Part shown: one piece after another, positions 1-12,779 of the stretch
Numbering within the stretch: position 1 is the first letter of the stretch
How the letters are laid out: the number at the start of each line of letters is the position of its first letter
NCBI GenBank assembly: GCA_028023455.1
Contig: JAQFVV010012968.1
Span: 157,501 to 221,500, forward strand
Direction of reading: 5' to 3'
DNA: 64,000 bases
From: Epiperipatus broadwayi
Taxonomy: Eukaryota; Onychophora; Udeonychophora; Euonychophora; Peripatidae
The notes under the pieces: model-generated
What the model saw: the letters and a program-made list of their open reading frames with translations, nothing else
The model's database searches: none
Told to the model about the DNA's origin: nothing
Translations under genes and position numbers: made by a program

Positions 1-198
1 TCTCTAAAAATGAATATTTAAAGATAGTGAATCAGGAATTAATTTATATCATTGGGTAAGAGTTTAAACTTAAAAAAAAATCTTTCCAACCAATCAATCC
101 CTAAATGTACACATTGTTTATTCATAAATAAATTTTATATTTTAAAATATAGATAAACAAACATACATTTGCTTTGGAAATAACCAAAATTATATATA
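1..198. other. AT-rich flank of the tandem array
   Basis: No gene, RNA or repeat boundary is visible. The last 30 or so bases already resemble the linker found between units of the array that follows, so the array may start slightly earlier in degraded form. Confidence 0.5.
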
Positions 199-924
199 AG
201 ATCTAATGTACATCATAAAGTTTTATTTTTTCATTTATGCACTACATTCCATTACAGCTCCTAGTTTTCTTGTTCATGATCTAAATGCAAAGCAATGATC
301 CTTCTTGAGGTAGAGAAGAGACAAGCATGGAAATAACCAAAATTATCTATAAGATCTAATGTACATCATAAAGGGTATTTTTTCAATTATGCACTACATT
401 CCATTACAGCTCCTAGTTTTCTTGTTCATGATCTAAATGCAAAGAAATGATCCTTCTTGAGGTAGAGAAGAGACAAGCATGGAAATACTATCAATAAGAT
501 CTAATGTACATCATAAAGTTTTATTTTTTCATTTATGCACTACATTCCATTACAGCTCCTAGTTTTCTTGTTCATGATCTAAATGCAAAGCAATGATCCT
601 TCTTGAGGTAGAGAAGAGACAAGCATGGAAATAACCAAAATTATCTATAAGATCTAATGTACATCATAAAGGGTATTTTTTCAATTATGCACTACATTCC
701 ATTACAGCTCCTAGTTTTCTTGTTCATGATCTAAATGCAAAGAAATGATCCTTCTTGAGGTAGAGAAGAGACAAGCATGGAAATACTATCAATAAGATCT
801 AATGTACATCATAAAGTTTTATTTTTTCATTTATGCACTACATTCCATTACAGCTCCTAGTTTTCTTGTTCATGATCTAAATGCAAAGAAATGATCCTTC
901 TTGAGGTAGAGAAGAGACAAGCAT
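199..924. repeat. Tandem repeat with alternating 153- and 145-bp units (298-bp higher-order unit)
   Basis: Five copies of one unit start near 199, 352, 497, 650 and 795, each beginning AGATCTAATGTACATC, so the spacing alternates 153, 145, 153, 145. The alternation is structural. Units 1 and 3 carry GTTTTATTTTTTCATTTATG, AAAGCAATG and a linker with ACCAAAATTAT. Units 2 and 4 carry GGGTATTTTTTCAATTATG, AAAGAAATG and a linker with ACTATCAATA. Thus 199-496 and 497-794 are nearly identical 298-bp blocks. Unit 5 is cut short and is a mosaic, with the first half of type 1 and the AAAGAAATG of type 2. This pattern is expected of satellite DNA that amplified as a dimer. No CRISPR-like short repeat and spacer structure is present. 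Confidence 0.93.
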
Positions 925-1727
925 GAATAATAATAATCGAGGATTTGAATTCAATTACTTTTTTTAAAAAACAATTGATAGTTTTCTTTCAACTATAGAT
1001 ATATTCAACTTTTTAAAAATAATAGTTACTTGGTCAATGCACAATCTGATATATGAAGAAACATTTCTTTCATTGACAAAATTACTTGCATCAAGCTGAA
1101 TGATAAATGCTGGTGTTTTTTTCCAAGTCAGTAAGGTGAAATTTCAATTACTTAATATCATATAGAAATTAGATCAATTGATTTTATAAAATTTCTTAAT
1201 CAAAAATATGACATCCATATAGATATGATGGTGTTTGTATTCATCTTTAATATATAGATGAAATCCCAAATTTTAATAACAAAATATTTTATAGCTTATA
1301 TGGAATAAAAATGAATTTTGATGTTTTTTTTTTTTAATTTCTTCTTTTATAATACATCCTGCCATTTTTCTTTGGAATTTTATCAACAAACTGCCCTCAA
1401 GTGAATGGTAAGACTGTTTTAAGTTTCTTTCTTCAATTATATTTTAGTAATTATTCACTTTTAAAATAAAATAACTGTTCCTAAAAATTAATTTAGAAGC
1501 CTCTATTCAAGGCAACAACAAAAGATAGAAGTTTTGAGTTAAAGTGATTCAGTTCTACTTATAACCTATTTTTGCTTACATCAATGTTACTAAAGTGACT
1601 CTTCATTTGTATTTAATGGTCACTCTTTGATGTAAAAAATTGTTTTTATATCAAATAAAAATAAAGACTTTTAGAAAACATTTGATACAATAAAAAATTG
1701 TTTTACAATTTCAATATATATGAATAT
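925..1727. other. AT-rich stretch without recognisable features
   Basis: No open frame of useful length, tRNA-like fold or repeat boundary was seen on either strand. Confidence 0.4.
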
Positions 1728-1936
1728 AACATCATGTGAAAATTTTACCAAATCTATTTTAAATAATAATTGAACTGCCCACTTGCTGCCAAGTTTGATA
1801 ACTTTTACAATAAGAGATTGGACCACCTCTTAATGTATTTTAGATCTTTTTGTGTACAGATATTTAGAACAAAACAATCATAGTGCCAGTTCAGTTATTA
1901 TTTAAAATAGATTTGGTAAAATTTTCACATGATGTT
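1728..1936. repeat. Inverted-repeat (MITE-like) element, copy 1
   Basis: The segment begins AACATCATGTGAAAATTTTA and ends with its reverse complement. The two arms, near 1728-1777 and 1887-1936, are about 49 bp long and differ at only one or so positions. The loop contains CTGCCAAGTTTGATAACTTT and GTATTTTAGATCTTTTT, which recur in reverse orientation in the second copy near 2095-2290. There is no open frame. Terminal inverted repeats with a small non-coding core suggest a fold-back or MITE element, but target duplications are not clear. Confidence 0.75.
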
Positions 1937-2094
1937 ATATTTATTCATTGTTAAAATATTGTTTATCATTATGTATATAGCATGTGTTAATTTATTATAG
2001 AGTTTTAGAAGTGAGTAAAATATCTCCACTCTATAGATTTAATATCAGTCATTTAAAGATAAATTTACATTAAAAGATACAAAGACTGATTTAA

Positions 2095-2290
2095 TTCGGC
2101 ACTCTGGATGTTATTGTTCTAGATAGCTGTACATAAAAAGATCTAAAATACATTAACAGGTGGTCCACTCTTTTTTTTGTAAAAGTTATCAAACTTGGCA
2201 GCTAGAGGGCAGTTCAATTATTATTTAATATAGATTTTGTAAAATTTTCACATTATATTTATTCATTATTAAAATATTATATATCATTAC
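2095..2290 (-). repeat. Second copy of the inverted-repeat element, opposite orientation
   Basis: Read on the minus strand, this segment follows copy 1 through GAACTGCCC, CTGCCAAGTTTGATAACTTT, TGGACCACCT and TTTTAGATCTTTTT. At its upper end it repeats TTCAATTATTATTTAATATAG and a TAAAATTTTCACAT block like the end of copy 1. Together the two copies could fold into a hairpin of about 500 bases. The copies differ at roughly one position in ten, so the duplication is not recent. Confidence 0.72.
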
Positions 2291-2487
2291 ATATGTATAT
2301 TTTAAACTAATAAAAATTGAATAGCCATCTCTAATCTCTGTAAAATGTAAACTTCATCTCTAATTTTATAAAATGTATAAGGAATCTAAATAATCTCTAA
2401 CCTTGTAAAATGAAGTTAGTAAACCTAATCATCAATCAATAACACATATTGAAACTCTTATAAAGAACTATAGATCTGTAATAATAA

Positions 2488-2572
2488 AACATGGGCTAGG
2501 CTCAGTGGTCAATTCATTATAAAGAATTCAGCTGCAGAGATATGCAGTTAAGACAAGGGGAAAATCTAAATA
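2488..2572 (+). repeat. Possible tRNA-derived SINE head
   Basis: GGCTAGGCTCAGTGGTCAA resembles the tRNA D-arm and polymerase III A box. A GCAGTTAAGAC segment about 50 bases later could be a degraded B box. No complete cloverleaf can be drawn, and neither a poly(A) tail nor a target duplication is clear. This could equally be chance. Confidence 0.25.
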
Positions 2573-5500
2573 ATAAAATAAATTATTATAAGTAAAATAA
2601 ATAACTTGGGAAGAGAGAGAAAACTGCAATCATTCACTAATTAATAACTTAGAATAAAATAAATCTCTTCCTCTATCAAAAACACATCTCTGAGCTATCA
2701 ACATTTGCACTTTTAAATAACAATGATATATTCTTATTGGCTCTCACATATTCTCTGATGTCTTTTTTAAAAAATGCTTTGTAAATCATTTGCCAATATG
2801 ATCTGAAATGAATTTTGCTCTTGCAGAGTAAAATGAAAGTGAAAAGTATCTTTCTTATGGTACAATTGAAAATAAAGTTCTTATGCTTCAACAGTTATAA
2901 TACTAATGACAATCAATAATTTTATGGCATCATTTCAAAATTGCTTGACTTCATTATTTGTTATTAGTCATAATAGAAATATATAATTGCCATGGATAGG
3001 TCTCCTTCTTGTTTTATAAGACACTTTAAAAATGTTGTCTTAATTCAGTGAAAAATAATCAGAATCCAATTAACTGTAAATATGCTATGTATAACTTATT
3101 ATGGAGTGCTATATTTTGAACACTCACAGACACATTTTAAAGACAAAGTCTGGAATACTGACTGATTGATTATGATTACATCCAACATAATATTTTTTAG
3201 AACATTCCTGCCATGCTTTTAAATATATTTTTAGCATATAAATTTATTATAAGTCTATCACCCACTCAGTTTTCCTGTGAAAGATCATTTCAAAATTAAA
3301 ATATTTGAAATAAATTTAGTAATAATTAAAGTCACTGTCGTTTGACAAATTTATGATTCTATCTTTAGAAACGATTATATTGATGAAAATAAAAGAAATA
3401 GATGAAACGAGCAAAAATAGTACTTTATTTAAACAGATGTTAATGTAATGCATTAATTTAAAATTTCTTATGTGCGTTTTGTGTGTATAATACAATAAAT
3501 AGAAAAGTTTTAAAACTATCAAGTTTTTTTTTATGTTTATGAATCCATATTAGAGCTTTTTGTTTGACCTAATTATTTGTTCAGCATTGCCCTAATAGTA
3601 TCTCTGCTTTTCTAAAAAATATTCTTATTACTTTTTAGACATGAATATACTTTATAATAAAAAAAATTAATAGATTTTTAATATATTTTAAAATTCCCCA
3701 ATGACTTTCAACAACAAAAAAAATAAAGTATCTTACCCAAAAATAAATCTAATCAATTCTTATTTTTAACCTATGAAATATTTATACATGTTTGTTTATA
3801 TTTGTTGCTATAAAGAAAGATTATACAACATTTTTAGAATATTAATATTTTAAACTTTATTATTACTATTTTGCTATCTGCTTTTTGAAATTATTGACAA
3901 GATTGTCAAAATTATTAATTATTTTTTTAGATAACAGAATATTTTATCACTTTAAAGAAAGTGTATATTTTGTTTATTGCAGTATCTAATATGCTTTAAA
4001 ATACAGTACATGATAATATCTGTCATCAAGTTTGACTATATTTTTAATTCATTATAAGAATTTTTTTTTATTACAATTCTGTCATGTTTTTATAAATGCC
4101 AGACTTTAAATTTGTTAAAAAATCTATTTTGCGTTGACAGAATGATACTGGGTTTTTTTTAAAAAGTCTTAACAATATATAAATATATTCTACTTTTTTC
4201 TGAATTGATAGAATATTGTTGACATGCGTATTATAAAAAAAAATAATTACATTAAGTAGTTGTTCAGCTTTTATTTATTTTTTCATTAACTCCGCATTGA
4301 GTGGATAATTTTTTTTTTTCCATCAGAAACCATAGTAATAATAAACACTTATAATGTATTAATAAGGGAAATTTTCTTTTAATCTCAAGTCTCCAAGTAA
4401 ACTGAAGTCGGTAAAAGAAAATATGAAATCAAGGATAGCAAGAAATACTCTACTCTTTTAATTTTAAAATTATTTATAATCAACATGCTCATAATGAATA
4501 ATTAGGCATGTATAATCCATGATTCTATGAGACAAAAACAAAAGGCATTTTAAAATAAAATGTAAATATACAAAAGTAAGCGTGTGTATGATTATAAAGA
4601 AAACTCAAAATAAATAATGACATATACAAAATAAATATTAATAATAAAATCTCTGATAAAGAAGAAATAAGGAAAGGGGACAGAACTTTAATATTTTATT
4701 TGATTCTTTGGATTTTTTTTAAAAAAAAAACAACAAACGTATTATCTGCTATAGTTCTTAAATAAATAAATGTAACTAAACTCGAACACATGATAAGAAT
4801 TTGGATATATATTTTTTTATATTTATATATTTTATATAATTATTACAATAACATTTTTATGTAAATACGTTTTAATTTATATTTCATTATTCATTTTATT
4901 TTTAAGAGGTATTTTGTGTGGTTATATATGCAGGTATACACACATATAATGGTGGGGGGAAACTTGATTATTCGTCATTTACTATGGTGAAACTAAGGCA
5001 AGTTTGCTTATGTATCGCAAGCAGCATGTTTACAAGTATAAAAAATTTAAACTAATTCTCAACTTGAATCGTATTGGGAATTATTATTGTTCTCAGCAAA
5101 TTAGCATTGTATTAATATTTTAGATTTTATGTTTTCTGAAGCAATTGATGTGATCACAAATGATAGATGGAAAAAATCGTGTAAAGTTTTTACCTGATTG
5201 ATGAGAAGAATTCTATAAGAATAAAAATAATTGAAAGTCATCTCAAATTAATAAAAATCTATTATGATTTTAAAAATAAAATTAATAATACCTAAAAGTT
5301 AAAACATAATATTGTATAAAAATGTAAATCATTATTCTGTATATATTAGTAAGTGTGATTGATGATTGTGATATAATACCGGCTTGAATAAAAATAAAAA
5401 CTTGAATATCAATTACATTTTATTGATTAATATCTGGTATTTCATTTTTATTTCTTGATTTAAAAATTCCATAAGTGTTTCTTTTTCTATTATCCTTAGT

Positions 5501-5940
5501 AATTAATAATATGCTGATGCGTTGCGGTGAAATTTTTTTATGTAATAATTTGTAGGCTTTTTTTTTATATATTCTAATTTGCAGACTTAGTATGAAATAT
5601 TGAATTATACTAAAGTAGAAGGCAAGAATATTGCCTGTAATTTACATTATTTTTTTAATACTTGGAAGGTCCAAAAATGATATTTGAGAATATGTTTTGC
5701 TTTCTATATTTATATTTCTAACTGAATTTTATTGTAAAATATAAAAATTAAAATAAAATTTGAATTTTTACCTGAAATTGTTACTAGACTTTAGTGGAAA
5801 ATAATTACAATGCAGAATAGTTCATAGTTGATTGCTTTAAATCTCAGATACTACACTAAAATTGTATTGGCTGTTAATATTTTGTAGTTATTTACTCTAT
5901 TCCACACAATAATATGTATGTTTTATTATCTACAGATATA
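2573..5940. other. AT-rich stretch without recognisable genes
   Basis: The open frames here are short, hydrophobic or lysine- and isoleucine-rich by composition, and match no family I know. There are homopolymer runs of A or T and a short GGTGGGGGG run near 4950. No RNA gene was seen. Confidence 0.4.
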
Positions 5941-5951
5941 TATATATATAG

Positions 5952-6660
5952 TACCAGGTCCATTCAGAAGAGATCCAATGTTTATCCAATGTACTCTATT
6001 TGTAGGTTTAGCTGGGTTCAAACCTTATTTATCATAAATTTATAATTTTATATCATAAATATTACATGAACGGACCGGCCCTTTGAGCAGAGGGGAGAAT
6101 ACCATCGATAAACAATATCCACAGTCAGACCAAGCTATTCAATGCATAACACGATCACATTCCCAGACCGTGGCCCACCTCAACTGCTAGATTCAAACCC
6201 CTACTATCCAAGCACTTTATTTGTTTTGAGGTAAACCTCAGGTGCCAGCTAATTACAAGAACAAATGTGTTTGAACAGTAGGTCCATAATCCAGTGCTTG
6301 AAATATCTTATGACTAGCTCAATCAAAAGTAATATAATAACAAATTATTGCTTTAATTAGCGGTAAAAAGAATTGACTGACAAAGTTAAGCTTAAAGATA
6401 ATTTATTTTAACTAACATTTATTGTTCTAATTTTTACTACTTATATGAATCTTAATTAAATGATACAATGAATTATCACACATATACAATAGCACTATAA
6501 TATAACAAAGGATATTAAATAATACAAGGCACTTAAAATATATGAAATCAACATAAAATATACTAAAGCATTCACATACACAACATTTCAAAACACACAT
6601 CAACAGTTCTTTATGCATGCTGTAGAGTTCATTATTATTTGATTCTGGGAGGCTTCAAAC
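5952..6660 (-). mobile_element. LTR-like element end bordering (TA)n (element E); right limit unknown
   Basis: Directly after a (TA)n run the sequence starts GTACCAGGTCC, resembling the TGTACC starts of the elements at 36930 and 58508. The next 450 bases are richer in G+C than the surroundings. They contain ACTAGCTCAATC near 6314, a motif found near the same end of the other elements of this type. A reverse-complement AATAAA (TTTATT) lies near 6402, again as in those elements, which suggests a minus-strand transcription unit ending here. GGTGCCAGCTAATTAC near 6240 also matches the segment near 63330. The far end was not identified; the 6660-7490 region, with repeated GACTGA/GAACTGA words near 6990-7090, may belong to it. 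Confidence 0.5.
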
Positions 6661-8030
6661 AATTGCAATGACTACTTTACTTAGAAATTGAAATAAGAAA
6701 AATGTTATTTATTATGTAGGATTTGACCGTGGACTTCTTGCTGGTTGTTACTTCACATGGAAATATTTCTAACTGGTTAGATTTGAGGTTTTTTGTGAGG
6801 AGGTTTAATGCTTAGTAATCCAAGGCATTTTTTATTAAGACAGTTAGATATTGACAGTGGATTTTCAAGTTGTTAGGCAGTCATTACTTTTCTCAGGCAG
6901 TTTGGCTGTTTCATTGGACTCAGGCTGGAGCACAGTCATGTTTCCGATGACAATTAATAATGCATGATTCATTCTGGATACATAATAGACAGACTGATTG
7001 ATTGACTGAACCAAACTGCAATCTGAACTGATTAATTGACTGAACTGAACTGACTGCCATCTGAACTCTTTAATTAACTGACCCAAACTAATTGTCTGAT
7101 GAAAAGACTGGACTATTTATTAGGATATCCTGTTGTCATTTTGGTGTCCTCCACCTATATTTGTTGTTGAAATTCCTTAGATAAGTTTTTAATCCTGTTG
7201 TTGGGAATCATTAATTAGTGGCAATTGCAAGTTTTTTGTTTTGTGGATTTTATTCAACTTAGTAGCCAATGCAAATTTGTTGTTTTTTAATTCATAGCCA
7301 TTGCAAATTATGTGTTATAATATTTTTAACTTTCTCACTTCATTTTACCAACATGCACACATTTTCTTGTACTTAACTAATTTATCATTTACTGCACTTT
7401 TACAAAGCTTTCAAATGTTCTACATGAACTTTTATTTCAGATATATATACTGTATTATTTCTAATATAAGTTGCACTGAATTTAAGATGCAGTAGGATTT
7501 TAAGCTCAAAAAAATTAGAAAAAATATTTTAAAATGATTTTATTGAAAAATAAGAAACATTTTTATTTACATAAATAGGAACTAATATAAAGACAATATG
7601 CAGACCTAATTTATTGTGAATTTTTTTAGAGATACTTTAACTTTTTATATCTTCACTACAGAACTTCATTTCTCATCTTCACTATAAGCCATTTAAATCA
7701 TCAGTTAATGCAACATTTTAAGAAAGATTTTTTTGATAATTTCTTCAGATATATCTTTCAATGTCTGCAAAATTCACACAAAATTATGTGTATTTTGTTT
7801 GCAGTGCAAAATATTTTTTTTTAATTTAATGTTTTTTTTCCAAAGAAAACATTACAAACTGCAGTTATAATTTTAAATTGCACCTAAAGTATTACTTAAA
7901 TAATAAGAGTAATAATGTTCAAGGTAATATGTATATTTATGTAATTATATAATTTTTGGCTAATAAGTTACTAATATATTTTTAAATAAAATTAAAATAC
8001 AATTTTAATAAATACCTATAAATTTATTTA
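6661..8030. other. AT-rich stretch, possibly the body of element E
   Basis: A quasi-repetitive stretch of CTGATTGA, GACTGAAC and CTGAACTG words lies near 6985-7090. The frame at 6865-7086 on the minus strand runs through it, lacks homology that I recognise and is probably not a gene. The rest is AT-rich with no supported feature. Confidence 0.35.
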
Positions 8031-8041
8031 TATATATATAT

Positions 8042-10182
8042 TGTAACGATCCAGAGAATAGCACTTAATGTAATCTGCACTACAGGGTGCCATCTAGGTA
8101 TTTGAACCTAGAAAAATTTATAAAGTAGGCAGATACGTAAGTTAAAAAAATTTTTTTTTTTTTTTTTAATTTTGATTCCGGTCGTTAGCCCATGTCACTA
8201 GCTCAGTGGAATAGCAGAGATTTAATAATATAATATAAGAATATATATACAAGAGGAATAAAATAAGCCACTGCCAGTAATTAACATACAAACATTTATT
8301 TATGCACATATATATAAGATTTAAAATTATTTTAGTATTAGTTTTACATTTTAACATTCTTTTTAACTTTCCCTTAGATTTTAATTTACATTTTAATTTC
8401 TATTATATTATAAGTTTACATTTTAATTAAGTTTACACAGATGGGATTATAAAAGCTTGTTTTAATATGTTGCTATAGATCGGTTACATAGATTTCAACG
8501 GTCAAAAACATTTCAAAATAAACATAAACGATCAAAATACAAAATTATTGATTACTGACAATTGCATAGGTAAATATAAGAAACCCTTTAGTATTCAGCA
8601 TAAGATACTTGCATTGTCACCAACAACTTAAAAGACATCCGAATAAATACATTTTAGATACTCCCCATAAGGTATCATTATTTATCGAATGTCTATATAT
8701 TTTGATCAAATATGAAAACCTGAAACATAATTCACCGTTAACCAATCCATGCAAGCATCTATAAACAACTTAAATTTAATGCATTTTTATTTAGGGTCGA
8801 GTATGAATAGACTACATAGATTTGCATTTGAATATAAAATATTCTATCCCTATTTAACCCTAAGCTAAAATTCGCAGACAAACTGGCATCAATTCATCTG
8901 ATACATCGATGTATTCAATGTAATACGGAATACGGCAGCACCAAAAAGATTAAGAGAAGACATTGACTCTCATCAGATAGGAATATTACATTTATCTAAT
9001 GTGAAGAACAATAAAAAAAAACTCCATAGAAAGGAACTGCGTTCTCCGTCTTATAATTCCTTTCATAGGCAAATGGGTGAGTGCGGCGTATATATAAACG
9101 ATTCTTCCAGTAGCGAATCTCCGACTACATCTACTAACTACATCAATATATCCAATCCATTGACCCAATTTAACAACAAAACAACTAACCTAAGATTACC
9201 CTCCCCTAATATAACTTTATAAATCTATACAGCCATTCACGCCCGACTTAAGTTTAACATTTATGTAACTTAACTTAACGAACAGAAATCATGATAAAAC
9301 TTAAAGAACAAAAAATAAAGGAGATTTACAAAAAAAACATAAAAAATATAACTAATTAATAAATAACCTTGTCAGATAGGAAATATTGCAATCATTTAAA
9401 TATGGAAAATTTTATTTAATGTTCATTATTTATAAAGTTCTTATGGTATAAAACAGTTCATCTTTATCCGTTGCTTGCCATGAATGTGAATATCCACCAC
9501 CTCAAAAGATGGTATCCATTTAGCCTTGTTTATTTATTTATTCGAAGGTTTTTTAGTTTAGTTGGTCCTCAATGTAGAAAACGAAGTTATTTTTCTTTCT
9601 TTGGCAAAACTGAAGGATTGAATGCACCTTCACCTCCCCCCCTCCGCCTACCCGTCACCGTAATAATCATATCACTACTAATAATTTCCAAACTTGTCCT
9701 TTTATATTACTTTGAAAGATTGACTTAACATTACGTCATCGATGTGATGATCCTTTTCGTTGAGGTCCATTTCCCAATGGATTTATTTCTTTCTAAAGTT
9801 TCATTGTTTTCCTATCGCCGATGTTTTTACATTTAAATGCCCAAGCTGGTTTACATTTGACTAATTAAATTTATCATTTCCTTTCTGATTAATTAACCTG
9901 TTTTCCAAATCAAAGATATATTTAAAGATAAATTTAAAGATATAATTTTATCTCCAAATCTTTTTAAAATTTAGTTTTAAAATACTTTTTCTTTAATAAA
10001 GTTTTATTTTAATAATTTTTCATTATCTGTGTGATTTAATATATATGAGTTTAACATGATATTTAATTTCAATTTTTAATTCTTAAAGAAAATTTTTAAA
10101 TGCGAACTTTTTAATTTACTTTCATGTTTAATAAATAAATAAAAAAAACAATGTAACGAACGTCTGTGCTCGTTACAATATA
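8042..10182 (-). mobile_element. LTR-like element D, TGTAACGA...TCGTTACA, inserted in (TA)n
   Basis: The element lies between two (TA)n tracts, begins TGTAACGATCC and ends GTGCTCGTTACA, so both ends are TGTAACGA when read inward. TG...CA ends suggest a long terminal repeat, here a solo LTR of about 2.1 kb. CACTAGCTCAGTGG lies near 8190, about 150 bases from the left end; the same CTAGCTCA word lies near the corresponding end of related elements at 36930, 48591 and 58508. A reverse-complement AATAAA occurs near 8297. I therefore read it as lying on the minus strand, with its 5' end at 10182. A 73-codon frame at 9001-9222 and an 85-codon frame at 9471-9728 on the opposite strand match no gag or pol signature. 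A DNA transposon with 8-bp terminal inverted repeats is the alternative. Confidence 0.68.
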
Positions 10183-11270
10183 TATATATATAATTACAAT
10201 GAACTATCTGTGTTACTTTGTTTATCTTAAAACTTGAATTTACTTAATTGGTAATCAATTGTATAAGTAATTCAACATGTAAGTGAGTGCCAAGAAGACA
10301 TCTGAAGAATATCAAAGAAAAACAAATTTTAAAGTTTTTAAAATGTATTTCATCCTAATTTTTAATGTAGAAACTAAAGTAATCACTGAGGAATAAAAAC
10401 ATGTGTTTCAATCTTTTAATTAGTTTTAAAAAAAGATTACCTTAAATTTCTAAGTGGAAAGGTGAAAGAAAACTTAATAAAATGACATGCACTTAAACCA
10501 AACACAAAAAGTGGAGAGGGTTAATCAATAAAAGTAAATATTTATTTTATTTTAGATACCGCTATACAAAAATTTTGTTTCTATATAAAAACAAACATGA
10601 TACAATATTTTTTAAAAAGCTACATAACTGTTAATAAAATAAATTTATATATTGCACAAAAATATTTATAAATACATATAAAACTATTGATAATAAAACT
10701 TAATATTTATTTAAATTTTATCAAAGTTTAAGTGTTTTAAAACAGTAGGTTAATAATAAGGAAATAAAGTTCTGTTGACATTTGGTTATGATCTTTTGTA
10801 AAAATAGCATTCGTCAGTTATACAGTAAACTAAAAATTATTTTTTTAAAAAGAAATATTTTCTTCTTTTTATTGGTGGAAATCATAGATATACAAGAGGA
10901 AGAGGGATACTGTATATAGACTATTTCTGTTTTGTATCAATTTCAGTAAAAGACAATACATTTTTTTGTTTTCAATGCAATACCTTGCAGTTTAGAGTTA
11001 ATAACATTTACAAGTAAAACAAAAAAAAAAAAGAAAAAAAAAGTGTGCATAAAATTAAGATCTCAAAATAATTATATGCATTAAAAATAATATGCATTAA
11101 AAATTATATACATTAAAAAAATTAAAGACTGACAATAATGAAATTATGTAAATGTAACTATAATAAATTATTAATTATGATCAATATGTAAATTTAAGTC
11201 ATTATGTCAGGATATTTCTGAATAAATTCTATTAAAAATAATTCAACAATAAATACAAAACTTGATATCC
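10183..11270. other. AT-rich stretch without recognisable features
   Basis: Only homopolymer runs, such as the long A tract near 11021-11041, and a small repeat of ATGCATTAAAAAT words near 11077-11120 are visible. Confidence 0.4.
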
Positions 11271-11276
11271 TTAGTT

Positions 11277-11385
11277 TAATAATAATAATAATAATAATTA
11301 TAATATTAATAATAATAACGATAACAATAACAACAGCAACAACAACAACAAAAAACAACAACAACAACAACAACAGCAACAAAAT
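11277..11385. repeat. Compound (AAT)n / (CAA)n trinucleotide microsatellite
   Basis: AATAATAAT units pass into AACAACAAC units with a few substitutions. The 104-codon minus-strand frame over this segment, with runs of I, V and L, is produced by the repeat and is not a gene. Confidence 0.9.
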
Positions 11386-12779
11386 GTTGCATTTTATAAA
11401 AAAAATATTAAAAAAATATTTTTGCTTTAAAATAATAAAAATAGTAGTAAATCTCATTAAAATATTAATATTTTGTATTAGACAATAATAGTCACACAAT
11501 AGTGGCAAGTAATTTACCTATTGTAATGATTTATAATATTTGAAAATTACTTGTTAATTTTGTTCTCAGGAGTACTCTTATTAATATGTAGAAATATTTT
11601 AATTGACTGTTATTTTTGACAGAATAATTTAGTTATTTAAAAAATTATTTCAAAATTTAATATTCATAAATCTAAAAATGTCAAGTTTGATTTCCATTAA
11701 TAGCACTATTGCTGCTCAGATCTGTGATATCTTAGGAAGAGAGTAAAAATAATAGCACTCAAACCATTGTAACTTCTGTGCTATTACTAAGCTTTGAATC
11801 TATTTGAAAAATTCAAATCAAGTTTATATTTTTCTGACAGCATTTATACATTAATTTTATATAGTCCAAAATATAGTCATAACTATAAAATATTTAATAT
11901 GATCTAAATTTATATTATTTCAGCCAGATTTCCCCTTTAAATATAGAAAGCACAAATTTTAATACTACTCTGAAAAGGTAATTCACTTTAATGTTATGTG
12001 CAATGATCTAATATATATTTAAACCCAAGCTAATTTAAATGAGAAGTGTAAATCTAAGACAACAAAGATCTTACATTGCAAATAAACAAACATGATTAAT
12101 TTTAAATATAATTAGAAAGATTTAAAAAAATTAAAATATTTTTGTCCATTTTCATATTAATTTGATATTTATTTTAATAATAGAAGAAAATAATCATGAA
12201 TATGGGTGTTTCCATTCATAATATAAATATTACCTCAAGAATATAGAAGAGCATATAATACATTGAAGATCTACCATTAGATATGGTATTAAATTATTTA
12301 AGGGGGGGGGGTGCTTGTTGAAGAAAAAAGTCAAAAATATCATTGTAAAATATCACAGACAATAAAAACTAATGTGCTCTGTATGTGAACATATTTGTGA
12401 TTTATAGATTGATTTTTATAGTTATCATAAATTTAATCTCTAGTGTGTTTTATTTATTGTTGAAGTTAAAATAGTCAATATTATTTGAAAGAGTATGTTA
12501 ATGCTTGATGGTCATGGTTACAATTTTTTTAAAATTTTCTTTTCAGTCTTTTTTGAACTTTCAAATTGTCATTAGATTTTGTCCACTTTTATTTTATATA
12601 TTTAAAAGAAGTTTTAATTATTATTTTTCTTACAAACTGATGTTTTATAATTTTTGACTATTTTGAAAAATACACATTCAATAATGGCATTATTTTACCA
12701 TGCATTGTAATCAGATCAATATTTCATAGTTTTTGTTTATTTTGGTAACTATAAATTTACTTACAGCATACTCTTTCTA
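11386..12779. other. AT-rich stretch without recognisable features
   Basis: A run of nine or so G near 12303 is the only compositional landmark. No gene, RNA or repeat boundary was supported. Confidence 0.4.

Noticed and set aside
199-924. CRISPR array
   Set aside because: The whole 145-153 bp unit is repeated with no variable spacers, and the sequence is eukaryotic in character.
7097-7125. CTGATGA near 7098 as a hammerhead core
   Set aside because: No stem II hairpin and no GAAA follow within 40 bases.
8185-8210. tRNA gene beginning at ACTAGCTCAGTGGAATAGC
   Set aside because: Only the D-arm-like word is present; no anticodon stem or T-arm can be drawn, and the word recurs near the ends of the other LTR-like elements.
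9001-9222. 73-codon frame inside element D as a gag-like gene
   Set aside because: It has a polar, serine/asparagine-rich composition but no zinc knuckle or other motif, and it lies on the strand opposite to the inferred transcription of the element.
11194-11508. 104-codon minus-strand hydrophobic frame
   Set aside because: Its membrane-like run of I, L and V is the (AAT)/(CAA) microsatellite read backwards.
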